DNA of 64,000 nucleotides from Agrypnia vestita (GCA_016648135.1 JADDOH010007988.1:1-64000), one strand, 5' to 3'; positions 35,407-47,595 are shown, counted from the first letter of the stretch. A program made the numbers and translations. Notes: generated by a model not told the origin, from the letters alone.

Positions 35407-35520
35407 CTAGCTGTAACCCGTCAAAAATGACGGTAATTTTACAAGTTTTTGCAAAAGAAATTACGGACGTTAAAGGAAGTTACAGACAGACAGACGACGA
35501 ACTTATTATTAATGGGATTA
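35407..35520 (-). mobile_element. Helitron copy, short, minus strand
   Basis: Its 3' end at 35407 has CTAG preceded by the intact hairpin CCGTCATTTTTGACGG and GTTACAG, identical to the 29377 copy, and lies next to A (T on the element strand). It then keeps only AATTACGGACGTTAA-like and GTCTGTCTGTC segments. The 5' end near 35520 is uncertain. Confidence 0.7.
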
Positions 35521-35529
35521 GTAAATCTA

Positions 35530-38340
35530 ACAATCCAGCTTATTTTTAGACGTCTATGCGTTCATATCTCAAATATTTTGAGTCACTTTAGCATTGCTTC
35601 AGTTTTATTTTTTACCTAATTTACGACTATGTTTACCGTCTCTTCATAAATGTAAATTATCACTATTTTTACAATGAGAGTTTTTCTTCAAATTCCTCTT
35701 GATTTTTACATCTGATCAACTGCGTGCTGCGAAAGCATGATCGACTACTTTTCAAACCTTCGGCTACCAGGCAAAGCAACGCAGCTCAATCTTTTCCGCG
35801 AGTAGGCTGAATTCCGGAATTCAGCCGCTTATTCACCATAGCGAAAAGATGACAAGGTAAGATTTGCTTATAATTTACGGCGGTATTAACGCCTTCGCCA
35901 CTTTTTATTACGAACTGCATGCAAAAAGCTCGCAATTGCTTGTTTTAGGTGTTTTATTGCTGTTTTTCCAAACACTGCATTAAATAACCGTTCCTGTGTT
36001 CTAAATAGAATTCTTCTTTGCTGCTGCTATCGATGAAAATTGATAAAATATGTTTGGCAACGACTGTATTATTATATATTTTAATAATAAAATCTATGGG
36101 GGGGACAATCTTATTTGTAAAAACAGTTTTCATTTCAGGAAACAGTTTTTGAGTACATACCATAGATATTTAAAAATAACTTTAGGTAATTATTATCTTT
36201 TGTTTTATTTTATTCGAAATAAAAAAAATAATTGTTTAATTTAAAAAAAAATCTATGAATCAATTTTTTTTTGACTTTTGTAATTATTACACAAAGCCAT
36301 TGAAATTGCTTTGTAGTTTACCCTTTGAGTTTTATAATTTAGAGCCGACCAGTCTCCAGACCTCTGCTTATAGGCGAAGGCACGTTGTTTTATTTAAAAG
36401 TTTTATTCTACCTTGTCCAGGACACACACTATATACAGTTGGCGTTAAATAATTAACATATTGTCCTTCATCGGCTGGAACTAGTTTGCAAAGAAAATGA
36501 ATGTTGGATAAAAATGAACAGAATATTTAATTCCTTTAATATAATGGATAGCCAGCAAGCAATTTTGGAGAGTTTTAAAAAAGGTTTAGTGATAATTATT
36601 ATCCCTGTGTTAAATTTATATTACATTTAAAGCAACAACACACTGCGCGCGGAGTACGTAGCCGGTAGCATGCGACAAGTTCATTATCGTATTATTGTTT
36701 AGTGTGAAGCCGTCGTATAACTTTGTCTCTTTCTCGCATATATAAAATTTACTCACAATATTGACGTGTATCGGTACACGACACATTCTTGAAGCGCCAC
36801 GATCAAAATATCGACCAGTACCTACATATGAATTTTAAGTTAGTTGAATTATTTTGTGCTACTGCCATATATTGGCGATAAATAACCTTGCTCGCTCAGT
36901 TACGTTTTTCAAGGCATGTTTTGTCTTGTACTTCCTACAAGTTTGTTCATCAATCCCAAATAAATACAAAAACAGTGTTACTCTTCATAAAAGAGTGTTT
37001 TATTTTACGTTCTTGTCAAACAAACGTGCACCGGTGAACTTTCCCCTTTCCGTAGGTGTAGCAAATAACCTCCCCCTGTCATACGCCCCGACTCAAAACT
37101 GGTGAATGTTCCTCGGCATTAGGGCAAGTGCGTGTCTGGCAGCCATGAGCGTTCCGTGTAGAAATGAGATAATCTTCTTATATTGGGGTACCGTTCCATA
37201 ACCGGTGCCACTTATTACCGGGGATGTAGCTATATATAATTTTAATTGGGAATCACAGACAGCTCTGTGTTACTGGGTCACTTTTAATATGACATAAAAG
37301 ATACACGAGTATTTTTAGTATCATCATAGCGGCAGGGATGTTTAAGGGACACTTCAAAATAAAATTAGATACTTTTTCATACTTTAATACATTTTCTTGG
37401 TCGCCAGATGATAATAGAAGTAATTTCTAATAGTTATTCACTAATGCAGAACACCTTAGATATGTTTTCTCTAATGAGTTATTTCGATATTGCAAAGCAT
37501 TTTACATACTTCAGTACGTATTGTTCTAAAGAATATAAATAACTTTTAAATCATTTCCCTTAATTTCTCCTAAGGCTCCTTTCAAAAAATTATCATTTTT
37601 TTCTACGAACTTTATTTGACTGAAACGTTTGGAACGTCATTATAAAATATTAAAGGGTTCGGTTATTAATTAAGTCTATTGTGTATTAAATTGGTTTAAA
37701 AAAACTAAGTGACCTGAAATATTTCGCGGTCTATACTAGCACAGTAATCTAAATAAACCTATAACAAAAGCTAAAAAGCATTCTATTGTATTTTTTTCAA
37801 AAGGAAAATTTATATTTAATAAAAATTTACTTAACCAAAATCAGTTCTGATAATGTTACAAAAAATGATTGCGGTATTATTTGCATACTGCATTAATTAG
37901 AAGTAAAAATATTGTAAATTAATACTCATAAATAAAATATTTGTTAAATAAGTGTCACATTAAGTGATGTAATTTTTAAGATGATTAACGGAAACTGATT
38001 TGGAAAAAAGTATTTCCTTTGCCGAGTAAGAATCAAAGCTATGTATAGAGAAATAATGATACGATGGTTGTGTTCACTAAGGCGGCCCAGACAGATGGTA
38101 TATGGAGCGTTTGAGTAATGATAGCATAGTTTGATAGATACAAGTCGGGTTTGGATGCTGCAAGATCAACTGCCTAGCATGACTAAACTATAACAAATTT
38201 TGAAGGAGGTCAATGTCACGATCCATAAAAGCAGACGATCGGATATGAAAATTTTTTAATTTGTTACCAGGATTGGACTGTATGACGTTTGGTCCAGTCA
38301 GGCTTAATAATTAATAATAATAATTTGACTATACCACTAA
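35530..38340. other. Stretch without a recognisable gene
   Basis: 36640-36790 is GC-richer, with GCGCGCGGAGTACG and a CATATATAAAA box at about 36738 that could be a TATA element, but no gene follows. The remainder is AT-rich. Confidence 0.4.
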
Positions 38341-38420
38341 CAGGCAGAATAATTTGGACTGCTTTCCTTACGAAGAAACACTGTTACGAAAATAAATATT
38401 TTCATCGTCAGTGGCGATAA
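38340..38420 (-). other. Degenerate hammerhead-like motif
   Basis: The minus strand has CTGACGA (38411-38405), one extra T, stem GAAAAT/ATTTTC with an ATTT loop, then GTAA in place of GAAA. The layout is that of the two motifs near 12.2 and 12.8 kb, but one essential core base is changed, so it should be inactive. Confidence 0.3.
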
Positions 38421-38429
38421 AAACTAATC

Positions 38430-41400
38430 GAATAATAATAATAAAATACTACACATTCATTTTTAAACATACTAATAATTACTGCACAAATGCAAAACCA
38501 TATCGTTATTGGATAGTTCTGGTGGTTAAACTGAGTTAATTATTTATAATATTTTGATTACGATATGTTTTATCAAAAGTGTGATCAGTTATCATTAAAT
38601 CTTTAGAAAATCCTGAAAAATAATGATTACTTGAACATAAAAAATATTCTTGGACTCTGATAATAAAATACCTGTTCTACGAATTTAAAAAGCAGAATAT
38701 AATTATTATAAATTCTATTCACAAGCTCAAAACGGTCTGTGCAACTAATAAATTAGGAAATGAATAAGGAAGATGTTTTCAAATTTAGGCGACCAAAACA
38801 AACATTAAGCCGGGTTTAGATTCGGCGCCCTAAAGGTCGTTGACACATGCCTAAGGGTGACGGCGCGGGTTGGCCCCTTTCCTGTAAAGCCCAGAAACTT
38901 TCGCATACAAAATGGAAAATGTCACAAAACAGTAGAGATAATGGCTACACCCCTTTGGCCGCACAAAAGGCAATTCGTTTTATTCGGAATCGATTAGCAT
39001 TTTCGTTCCGATGAACCGATAAGATGGCTAAACTAAAACTTAATTAATTATTAATTTAAAAATTAACAAACTTTTACAGAGTAAACCAAATCCGTCCGAT
39101 CTTACGAATTCGATTAACATAACTAATCTTATTTATTTACAGTTAATATTTTACCTGCGTCTACGCATAAAGTTAAAATCAGTTCATTAATTATAAATTG
39201 TTAACTGATTTTTTTAATATTATTTACACTTGCATTATTTTAAATAAATACCTATGCTTGCATGACAGAGCTAAGAGTTTCTACTATGAAAAAAAGACTT
39301 AAATAATAAAATAACGTTCATACTCCCGATCATTTGATCACTAGGCAAGACTTTTACCGCTGGAAGAAATAAGCGCGACTTTTTTCAACCACATAAATTT
39401 TTGCCTAGTTATTGTGGCACCTTTCTCCTACACTACGTCTCAAATATTAGTAATGTACAATACGACTACAATAAGATTGCGCTTGAACTAATCCGCGCAC
39501 AATCACATTTGAAGAGGGGGCGTAACCTAATCCAATATACGGCCAATTAACTTCAGTTGCTGCCCGAAGTTTGACGAATCGTGTTCGGGTAGATGCGCGT
39601 GGCCGAAATCTCAGCCGCATTCCAAGGTTGGCCATACTATAATACTGTTGTAAGCTGTATATCCCGAAATTAAACGGATTTTTTATAGTTGAACACTTTA
39701 TTATTGTTTCGTATTGTAGATATGCAAAAATAATTCAAGCCGCAAATGATACTTTAAGTGAGAAAAAACTTTTTTATTTAATAAAAACCACACCGCAAAA
39801 TATGTCTATACTACGTGTATTAAAAACTACCGCAATCAAAAGAACACAGCGTAACGTTTATAAAAATATTGTAATAATAGTTTTCGTAAGAAGGAACTGA
39901 ATTTTGTGGTTTGAAAACTTTGACCTGAATATGATATATTGATTGATAAAATAATTTGCTCGATGTGAATGAAAAAATGTGAAAATGTCAAAGTTCGAAA
40001 ACAAAGTAAGAATTCCAGGCAGTCGGATATGTGTGTAGTAACCGGCCTCTTCGGTTATTGATGTAGCCGACGTTCTTGTTTAGCCCACTGCAATAGCAAT
40101 ATGGCCTGAAACATTGAGTGCCAACTCTTTAAGCCAACCCACATCATAATTACTCATAAGATGCTGTAATATGATTTTTTTCACCTAAAATTAATTTAAT
40201 TATTTAACTCTAAAAAAAAAATATTTTTTATTATTTCTTTATTACTTATAATTTTATATATTATATATAAGTATATATATGCCAAATTGCGTATTTTTTA
40301 TAAATATTGTATACGAATACCTACTTATATCTATATAAAATGTTTTGTTTCACTTTGTTTTTTTAGAACATTAGTTACATAGCTTATTAAATATTCATGG
40401 CAAAACATATTCTCTTATCCTTTCAGAATACACTTTGTTTTTATGGTCGGCTTTCTCATTTTTCGACCCGACGATAGGGTTGAATAACTATGGTGCATTT
40501 TATTACTATAATAATATAATGGTATTTTCTTTGTGATTTAGATGACACAAACAGTTAAAACACAATAGAATTTCTCTGTAAGGAAAGATATATTTGTTAA
40601 TCTCATAAGATTTACATAAAAAAGTATCTAGTAACAAAACATTAGATACCTATAAGGAAAGAAACGACATTTAATGTTATTAATTGTAATGTCGATTTCT
40701 TAATCACAATCACGATAGTAATTACTTGTAATTATTGAAATTAATCTTAACAATTTTCTATCATCAAGTATCATAACTAAAAGATTATTTTAACTATGGT
40801 TTTTACTATTCATAGATTATAAAATATAAAGCCACAATGACGAGTGATGCTCGGCATTGTTTTAAATTAAAGAAAATTATATTTTTCTTTGCAATAATTT
40901 AAGTGATTTTCACACACTTACTTCCTATAAATAAGGTAATTGTACCATACATAATAATGATGATTAATCTTTGTAAAAATTAAAATGTTCAGAGTTGTTG
41001 TATAACAGCAAGAGCTAATTCAAATATAAAAAATTTAAAAAAGTAAAGTTAGGGTCTTTGTAATTCAGTGTAGGTAAGTACCTACACATGCATATGACAG
41101 AAATATGTTTTTAATGCCATATTTGATAATATTAATTAAGCGGGCACAATATAGCTACCTGCAGGCCTAGCAACATAAATTTGTGATAGCCGATTTCTTT
41201 CTGCTAGTTAATAAATATTTTTCCTGTGGTTTTCGGGGAAGTTATGATTACATGACGGCTTCCCTTCGGTTGTGTTGGTAAACACGCAATAAAAATCAAC
41301 TGGGTGGTAGAAAACGCCTTACGAGAGAATTATGGGAGTCATGTAATTATATACACACTGCGATTATTAATAACTCTGTCTTTTGATAGCAAAAATGATG

Positions 41401-41480
41401 CATTATAGAAAAACAACTAAATACTAAGTTTTTAAATCGAATATGAATATTAGCGTTTATACTTATACCTTAAGAAGCTA
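38430..41480. other. Stretch without a recognisable gene
   Basis: GC-richer patches at 38810-39020 and 39450-39640 could be conserved regulatory elements. Neither holds a coding-like frame. 40170-40360 is very AT-rich. Confidence 0.4.
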
Positions 41481-41487
41481 TTCGCGT

Positions 41488-41628
41488 TGTTCATATAGGT
41501 CAACTGCCGAGAGGTTTTGCACGTCTCATACGAAAATAATTCTTAATATATATTTTCTCTTATTTGCTCCATACAAAAGAAGGAGAGGAGTCATACCAAT
41601 ACTCTCAGCGGTTTACCTATATCAGAGA
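41488..41628. mobile_element. Small MITE-like element with inverted ends
   Basis: CATATAGGTCAACTGCCGAG at the left and CTCAGCGGTTTACCTATATC at the right are inverted copies with three mismatches. The interior of about 100 bp is not symmetrical. No target duplication is clear. Confidence 0.5.
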
Positions 41629-42419
41629 TATTGATGAAAACCTGAGAATTTATAGTAGTTATATTACATTTTGTTTTTATCTAGAAATATAGCTGTGTAG
41701 GTTAGTTTCATAATATATTTATATTTTATCCATGAATTACTTACGTATTCATTTATACAAATAACAAAACTGTAATATTGAGCCTGTGGACAAGAAAGGC
41801 AATTAGCCTTGTATTCAATAGTATAAGTAACCAAATATTATGAATGCGTTTTTGATTAACTAAACTAAAGATAATGAAGCAATTCATCAATTACTATAGT
41901 TCGCCTCTGAAATAATTTATTAGACTTGTGGCACAATAAACAACGCAAGATTTCTTAATACTGTGCTGACTGCTATTTTTGAACATTTTACCGTTGAATC
42001 ATTTACACAACCAACCGATATGAATGTTTCCTTTTCTTCTTCGTAATTTATCAACAGCTTAGAAAGAGATGGATGAATTTAATATGTCGCTTTAAATAAT
42101 GTTCAACGTCCCTTTTTGTCAGCAGACATGTCATAGTTTTGTTGAGAAATCCAGCGGCTCTCAAACACTGTGAAACTAATTCAAATAAAAATATATTTTG
42201 AAACTTTATGTATTTCAATATTAGTGGCTCCAAATTTGACAAGATTAAAAATATTATACTCGCATTATATATTTAATTTAGTAGCAAGAAAATAAAACTT
42301 TAACAATAATTATTATTAATTCATTTATTCATAAATTAAGATGAATTATCGACGAACCTAATTTATTTATTTATTTATATTTTTATTCATTTTACTTATT
42401 TATTTTTTAAATAGAGATG

Positions 42420-42580
42420 CGAATACGGAATACGTGTCACATCAATATTCCTACTATTGTCAAACTAAGCTAAATGCTTGTGCTATGAAAATAGGATTAA
42501 CATGCTAGTGTGGAGTGAGGTTCGAACCCGCGACCTTTGGGTTACGAGGCGAGTGTCCCAACCACAAGACCAACAAGGTA
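42420..42580 (-). repeat. tRNA-derived SINE
   Basis: On the minus strand: TTGGTCTTGTGGTTGGGACA (A box), CTCGCCTCGTAACCC with a CGT anticodon position, a perfect B box in GCGGGTTCGAACC, then a body with TTTCATAGCACAAGC and TTAGCTTAGTTTG. The tRNA part resembles a threonine tRNA, but stems are mismatched, so it is not a tRNA gene. A body fragment of the same family lies at 30965-31015. Confidence 0.7.
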
Positions 42581-42607
42581 CTCTTTTTACATCTAAAACG
42601 TGTATGG

Positions 42608-42687
42608 AAGTCTTTATGAGGTGGCCCAGAGCTTATGACCTGTATGAGCAGGTTTAAGTGATCACTTAACACAATGCGAAGTTCACC
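42608..42687. repeat. Dispersed repeat, copy 1
   Basis: AAGTCTTT, GCTTATGACCT, TTTAAGTGATCACTTAACAC and GTTCAC occur in order here and at 59487-59569. It lies just upstream of the SINE head and may belong to the same composite unit. Confidence 0.6.
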
Positions 42688-42689
42688 AA

Positions 42690-43730
42690 TGAATGTTTTG
42701 GTGTATATATATATATATATATATGTTTACATATATAATCAAATTCTTCAGAATTCTTTAATATACAATACGCCTGAAAATTAATATTTTCAGTTTTTTA
42801 GTTCCTTTCATAGATTTTAATAATTTTATAATTTTACTTTTATTTACCTATTTATGTTTGAAGTTAAGAATAAAGTATTTACTGATGGTTATATTTAGTA
42901 AACAATATGCTTTGTTAGGTGCTTTATTTGCCACACTAATTTTTTACTGCATTATAATTTATATTTGTGATTATTATTTACAATTCCAGAAAACAAAATT
43001 CACAACTACCTATATATAGTATTAATATATAAGTAATTATATTATATATAGTAGAAATATATAACTAAATATTATAGAAATATTACCAAAATTTAACAGG
43101 TCGTGAGGTACCTCATTGAAATATTTTCTGTAATTTTTTTACAGAAGGAGGAATATTTTTTTGTTTATAAAAGGGGTACTTAAATTAAATGGATGTGTAT
43201 TTTATTTACTTTAAAACATTGACGTATTTTGTTTAGTATTTGAACTTAAGTATTGCGTATAAGAAGTTTATGGTATTTTATTGGATTTTATAATATAAAA
43301 AAATGTAATCAAAAAATATATATATCCATCATATACTCGTAGGTACCTACGTACTAACGTATAATATAATATAATATTCTATCCGTTGTGAATCTATTTA
43401 TTATCTATTATTCTATACCTATGTGGATGAATATTAGTCACACTACTATGATAGTTTCGTGTATCTATGGAAACTGGACATCTCGTGGATAAATTTATTA
43501 TTGTTTATTCTCAAAAATGACCAATTACCTACCGGCTTAATTTGTGTAAAGTAAAATAATACAATGTTCAAAAGTTAAAATGCTTTCAATGACCTCTTTA
43601 CTACGCGGTATGGCGTAATATGACGCATAAATAAACATGAATATCTGGCCTTTTGCAGGTATAATGCGTAATACATCACGTCGAACATTTTTCTAGAAGC
43701 GTGATTTATATTTTCTCAAACCCCAATAAC
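42690..43730. other. AT-rich stretch without a gene
   Basis: (TA)n at about 42703-42724, further ATATA-rich DNA to 43090, and GTAGGTACCTACGTAC near 43340. No coding-like frame is seen. Confidence 0.5.
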
Positions 43731-43734
43731 GTGT

Positions 43735-44009
43735 AAAGCCGCCGCCGCATCGATAGGTAGGCACCCACCACACACTTTAATGATCGGGGAGATTCGGAAA
43801 ACGGCAATTTTAGAATTTTACTAGCGCGGGTCGCGCCGCGACTCCGCCGCCGCTGGCCGCGAGCCGCGGTTTGGCGAGCCGAGCGCCGGCGGAAACGCCC
43901 GATGGTGCACGAGCAGCGCTACAAGGCGAAACTTTTTCATTTTAATTTATCGCCGCGAACGTTTATCATAATCACAACGCGGGAATGACAGCCGGCCCGG
44001 CGTTTCAAC
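43735..44009 (+). promoter_or_regulatory. CpG-rich promoter / 5' UTR of a second gene
   Basis: Dense CpG (GCGCGGGTCGCGCCGCGAC, GCCGCCGCTGGCCGCGAGCC) within AT-rich DNA, ending in the ATG of the candidate signal-peptide exon. No TATA box is placed convincingly. This is what a CpG-rich, developmentally regulated promoter of an insect gene with a long first intron looks like. Confidence 0.5.
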
Positions 44010-44118
44010 ATGGAGGGCCGCGGTGGTACATTTCACATTTTACTTTTAATAAACGCGATTATAATGGCGCCTACGACACACACAAGGAGCCGCGGGGCGG
44101 GTTTGAGCGGGAAAACAG
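44010..44118 (+). CDS. Candidate first coding exon with signal peptide
   Basis: The ATG at 44010 lies in TTTCAACATGG, an ideal insect start context. It opens 36 codons plus one base, ending GGGAAAACAG/GTAAAATT, a strong splice donor at 44118/44119 (phase 1). The peptide begins MEGRGGTFHILLLINAIIMA: basic start then a hydrophobic core FHILLLINAIIMA, i.e. a signal peptide or signal anchor, followed by a polar, basic stretch. Phase-1 introns after a signal-peptide exon are common in receptors and adhesion proteins. The exon sits inside the strongest CpG-rich block of the window. No second exon is visible downstream, so intron 1 would exceed the remaining window or the exons are too short to see. 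The protein is not identified. A chance frame is possible but the four signals agree. Confidence 0.45.
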
Positions 44119-44244
44119 GTAAAATTCCAAATGACTCATTATTTATGGTCCGCCACGTACGTAGGTCGGGACACACTCCGCGTTTTTGATGAAAATCTCG
44201 CACAGTAATTGAAGAGTCCTTCGATGTCTGTTTTTATACGTAAA

Positions 44245-44432
44245 CTAGTTGTTAACCATAAAAAATGACAGAACACTAGTTCGCGTCTTTGCTAAGTCCT
44301 GGTACATATTTATAGTATTTTTTCGGCGGTCCGCGGAGAGGCAGCGGTAGCAACATCGCTATCGTTGTCGCCTTCGGGTTTGCTGTTTTTTTAGCCGTGA
44401 ATTCAAATGAAATTACGGACGTTAACTTGAGA
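44245..44432 (-). mobile_element. Helitron copy, 5'-truncated, joined to a LINE tail
   Basis: CTAG at 44245 preceded by A marks the 3' end. TGACAGAACACTAGTTCGCG and the GTCTTTGCTAAG segment match the 54332 copy closely, as does AATGAAATTACGGACGTTAA near 44406. The 3' hairpin is decayed. Similarity stops at about 44432, where a LINE tail begins on the other strand. Confidence 0.65.
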
Positions 44433-44555
44433 CAGTGGTTTGGCCAGTCTACTGTGGAGCTGTTACGGGCCGCAGTAAACAAAGTCCGCATAGCCAACAT
44501 GAGAGCCAACGTCTGGTAAATGGACAGGGCACGAGAAGAAGAAGAAGAAGCATGA
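44430..44555 (+). mobile_element. LINE 3' end with (GAA)n tail
   Basis: The plus strand reads LRQWFGQSTVELLRAAVNKV followed by RIANMRANVW and a stop, then GGACAGGGCACGAGAAGAAG with an AAGAAGAAGAAG tail. This is the end of a LINE ORF2 and its 3' tail. It lacks everything upstream. Confidence 0.65.
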
Positions 44556-44559
44556 AGAT

Positions 44560-45100
44560 TCTGAGTGACCGTGAAAGCCTAAAAATATTCTTAAATATGT
44601 AACGTTGCGTTATTACGTGTATAACATAATAATTGCGTATGGTGAATAGCATGGCGTGATATTAATAAAAAATGGATAACTTCTTAATAATACTTTTGGT
44701 TACCTATATAAATATAATAAAATTACTTTTATTTGTTCCTTTTTAATATTCTAGCTATATAATATAATATAATATAATTTTAATATTTAATATCTTTATG
44801 TATTTGCATTGCTTTAAATGGCAACTTTTCAGGAGAGACCTTTTTTTTTAAACCTTTTTTAAAAGAAGCGCTTTTCAACGATTATTATAATTTAAATATT
44901 TTTCTATCATAGTAAGGTATAAAAAGTTAGAACAAAAAACATACGAATACTTAAATAAAAACGATATACTTAATCAATTTATCTGCCAACGAGTTTTTTT
45001 CGCTAAACTTTGTTTAATAGTTACCGAAAAATAATGTATTTTAGGCAGTTATTTACTAGTTATTACCGGTGTTTCAAAGTTTGCGCATATCTCACACCAC
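44560..45100. other. AT-rich stretch without a gene
   Basis: TATAATATAATATAAT runs near 44755; nothing else to name. Confidence 0.5.
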
Positions 45101-45114
45101 CTTCAAATCCTTTG

Positions 45115-45535
45115 CTGACTTGAATGTCCTGAGAGCATTGAAAGCATGTTAGGCCTCACGACATTCAAGGCTTTTCACAGCATGGCTCCTCAATATATAA
45201 ACGACTTCTGCATTCCATTTGTAGCAAAATAATAGAGAGCTTACACTTCGCTCAGCATTTATTTAGTTTTTTGAAATAAATTAAGTCCACAAAAGAATCT
45301 TCGATGACCGTGCTTTCGCGGTAGCTAGACCAAAGTTATGGAATAAATTAACAAACAAACTGAAACAAATATACAGCTTAATTTTTTCAAAAAACAACTA
45401 AAGACACACCATTTAGACAATAATACAACTAGGACCTAATGTCTTCACTCCAAGTATAAGCCTCCTTAAGTGAGTTCTCACGAAAACGGCGCTATATAAA
45501 TCATCTACACATAAATAAAATAAATAAATTCTACA
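45115..45535 (+). mobile_element. LINE 3' end, jockey/CR1-like, decayed
   Basis: Broken plus-strand frames give MAPQYIND, then after stops and shifts an AVARPKLWNKLTNKL-like segment and FKKQLKTHHL-like residues, the typical C-terminus of these reverse transcriptases. It ends with GGCGCTATATAAATC and an AATAAATAAA tail, also typical. Many lesions; old. Confidence 0.65.
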
Positions 45536-45900
45536 GTGTAGTTCCTGGCTCTTCAGTGACGTAGTATTTTTTCCCCTAATCATTTAGAAGGAGAAGCGAG
45601 TACTATGATTCTTCAAGATGTCTTCGAGGTAAACTAGGTCCTGGTCAGACTTGATTACTAGGCCGCCCAAGAATAGCTGGTAGGATGCAGTGAACTAAAG
45701 TGCAGACATGTATGTTTCTTCAAACTGGTAATATTTTACTCGAAAACTAGTCCTGGATAGCATGCAGCATACATAATGATGAGATATTAAGAATTAAAAT
45801 GATAGTCAAAAAAGTCCTGTTTTTTTTCTGGAGATTGTTTTTTTCATTTTCGGTGGTCGTCATCAAGGATGCACCACTGAATAAGTCTGGAAAAATTCTA

Positions 45901-47014
45901 TTAGGTCCTTACATATGAAATTGACGTTTTACCGTACTGGCAAATTTGATCTCAAATATCTTCTCTTTGGTTAGGAATTCCAAATCCAAATTTTTACAGC
46001 TATTTACTCATGTATTTGTGTTTTGAAAATTATAATTCATTTGTTTTTTCCTCAATTGTTTTTTTCTTTGCGAGACTCAGTTTACAAAATGAAAAACTTG
46101 AAATATCGCGTTATTTACGAGTACGAGTTCCACCGTGGCACCAGTGCTGCAGAAACGGCTCGAAGGATTAATGATGTGTATGGCGACGGTGCCGCAAAAG
46201 AAAACACAGTGCGTTTTTGGTTCCAACGTTTTCGTTCTGGAAATTTCGACCTGCAGAACAAGCCCCGTGGACGGCCGTAGACCAAAGTTGATAATGAAGA
46301 ATTGAAGGCTATTGTGGAAGCGGAATCCATCGCAAACCACATCCGAGTTAGCTACAGGCTGCGGTGTTAGTGATAAAACTGTTTTAATCCACTTGAAGCA
46401 AATTGGTAAGGTGAAAAAGCTTGAAAGGTTGGTACCTCACGAATTGAGTGAAGCAAATCAACAAACGCGAGTTACTTGTGAGCGTTTGGTGGACTAGTGC
46501 TGGTGTCGTTCACTACAGCTTTCTTAAATCTGGCCAGACGATTACGGCAGATGTCTATTGTCAGCAACTGTAAACCATGATGGAAAATCTAGCTGCTAAA
46601 CAACCGAGGCTGGTTAATCGCTCTAGGCCACTGCTGCTTCATGATAACGCTAGACCACACACTGCACAACAGACGGCTACCAAATTAGAGGAGCTTCAAT
46701 TGGAATGTCTAAGACATCCACCGTACTCTCCGGACCTTGCCCCAACAGATTACCATTTTTTTCGAAATTTGGATAACTTCTTGCAAAGGAAAAAATTCAA
46801 CTCCGATGGGGCAGTCCAAACCGCCTTCAAAGATTTTATTGATTCCCTTCCGAATGGTTTTTTTAGTAAAGGGATCGATGAACTACCTATGAGATGGCAA
46901 AAGTGCATAGATAGCAATGGTACATACTTTGATTAAATAAATATATTATAATTAAAAAAAATCGACTTTATGTTCCTCCCATACTAAACGTCAATTTCAT
47001 ATGTAAGGACCTAA
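45901..47014 (+). mobile_element. mariner transposon, complete ends, defective
   Basis: 1114 bp bounded by perfect 29-bp inverted repeats beginning TTAGGTCCTTACATATGAAA, each flanked by the TA target duplication (45899-45900 and 47015-47016). It encodes a mariner transposase with several breaks, described separately. The ends are unmutated while the gene is ruined, so it may still have been movable by a transposase supplied elsewhere. Confidence 0.95.
46089..46936 (+). pseudogene. mariner transposase, broken and internally deleted
   Basis: The N-terminal part begins MKNLKYRVIYEYEFHRGTSA and has the helix-turn-helix ending FWFQRFRSGNFDLQNKPRGR. A stop (TAG, 46278) follows at a glutamine position, then a frameshift near 46310. 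The linker VPHEL is present but its usual tryptophan is leucine. After QQTRVTC at about 46475 the sequence jumps into VSVWWTSAGVVHYS, so the block holding the first catalytic aspartate (the CDEK region) is deleted, about 180-200 bp by comparison with the family. A further stop occurs at about 46571. The C-terminal part is intact: HDNARPHTA with the second aspartate and YSPDLAPTDYHFF with the third, 34 residues apart (D34D, classic mariner). It cannot encode an active enzyme. Confidence 0.95.
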
Positions 47015-47019
47015 TATTA

Positions 47020-47475
47020 TTATCTGGCTGCTGTAAAAACATAAGAGTGCTTATTATTCAATTTTTTTATCTTTTTGTACTGATAACGTTTAAGTTAAAA
47101 CTTAAGCGGGATCAGTAATAAGATGAGGAACAACAAGCTGAGATCTATCTTGTAAAACAAATATTATAAAAATATAAGATATTCAAAATCGTTCAATGAA
47201 ATTAATTAATAAATCATGTGAAAGTATTGCGAAGGATATATCTAAGCTTTTTAAGAAGCAAATACGTATACCAATGAATGCTATTTCATGTCAAAGGACA
47301 TTAAAATATGCAATATATATAATAAACCTTCACGCCATTTAAAGACAATATTAAAAAAGACTTAAAGGAAAATTGATGAAATTCCTGATAAATAAGAAAT
47401 ATGTATTCTGTGGTATTATCTTGGTAAAAAAATTATAATGATAATTTATTTATCTGTTTCCTTATTCTTATAATC
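47020..47475. other. AT-rich stretch without a gene
   Basis: Nothing recognisable. Confidence 0.5.
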
Positions 47476-47477
47476 CT

Positions 47478-47595
47478 ATATTACTCACGAGAGGGCTGTC
47501 ACAAAACCGAGATGAGTGGAGGAAGATTCTCGAGGAGGCCAAGACCCACCAGGGGTGGTAGAGTCAAGAGTGATGATGATGATGATGATGATTAC
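47478..47595 (+). mobile_element. LINE 3' end with (GAT)n tail
   Basis: The plus strand reads NRDEWRKILEEAKTHQGW and a stop, the usual last residues of a LINE ORF2, then about 15 bases and a GATGATGATGATGATGATG tail ending near 47592. Confidence 0.8.

Noticed and set aside
42511..42580. Functional threonine tRNA gene
   Set aside because: Stem mismatches and continuation into a body repeated at 30965 mark it as a SINE.
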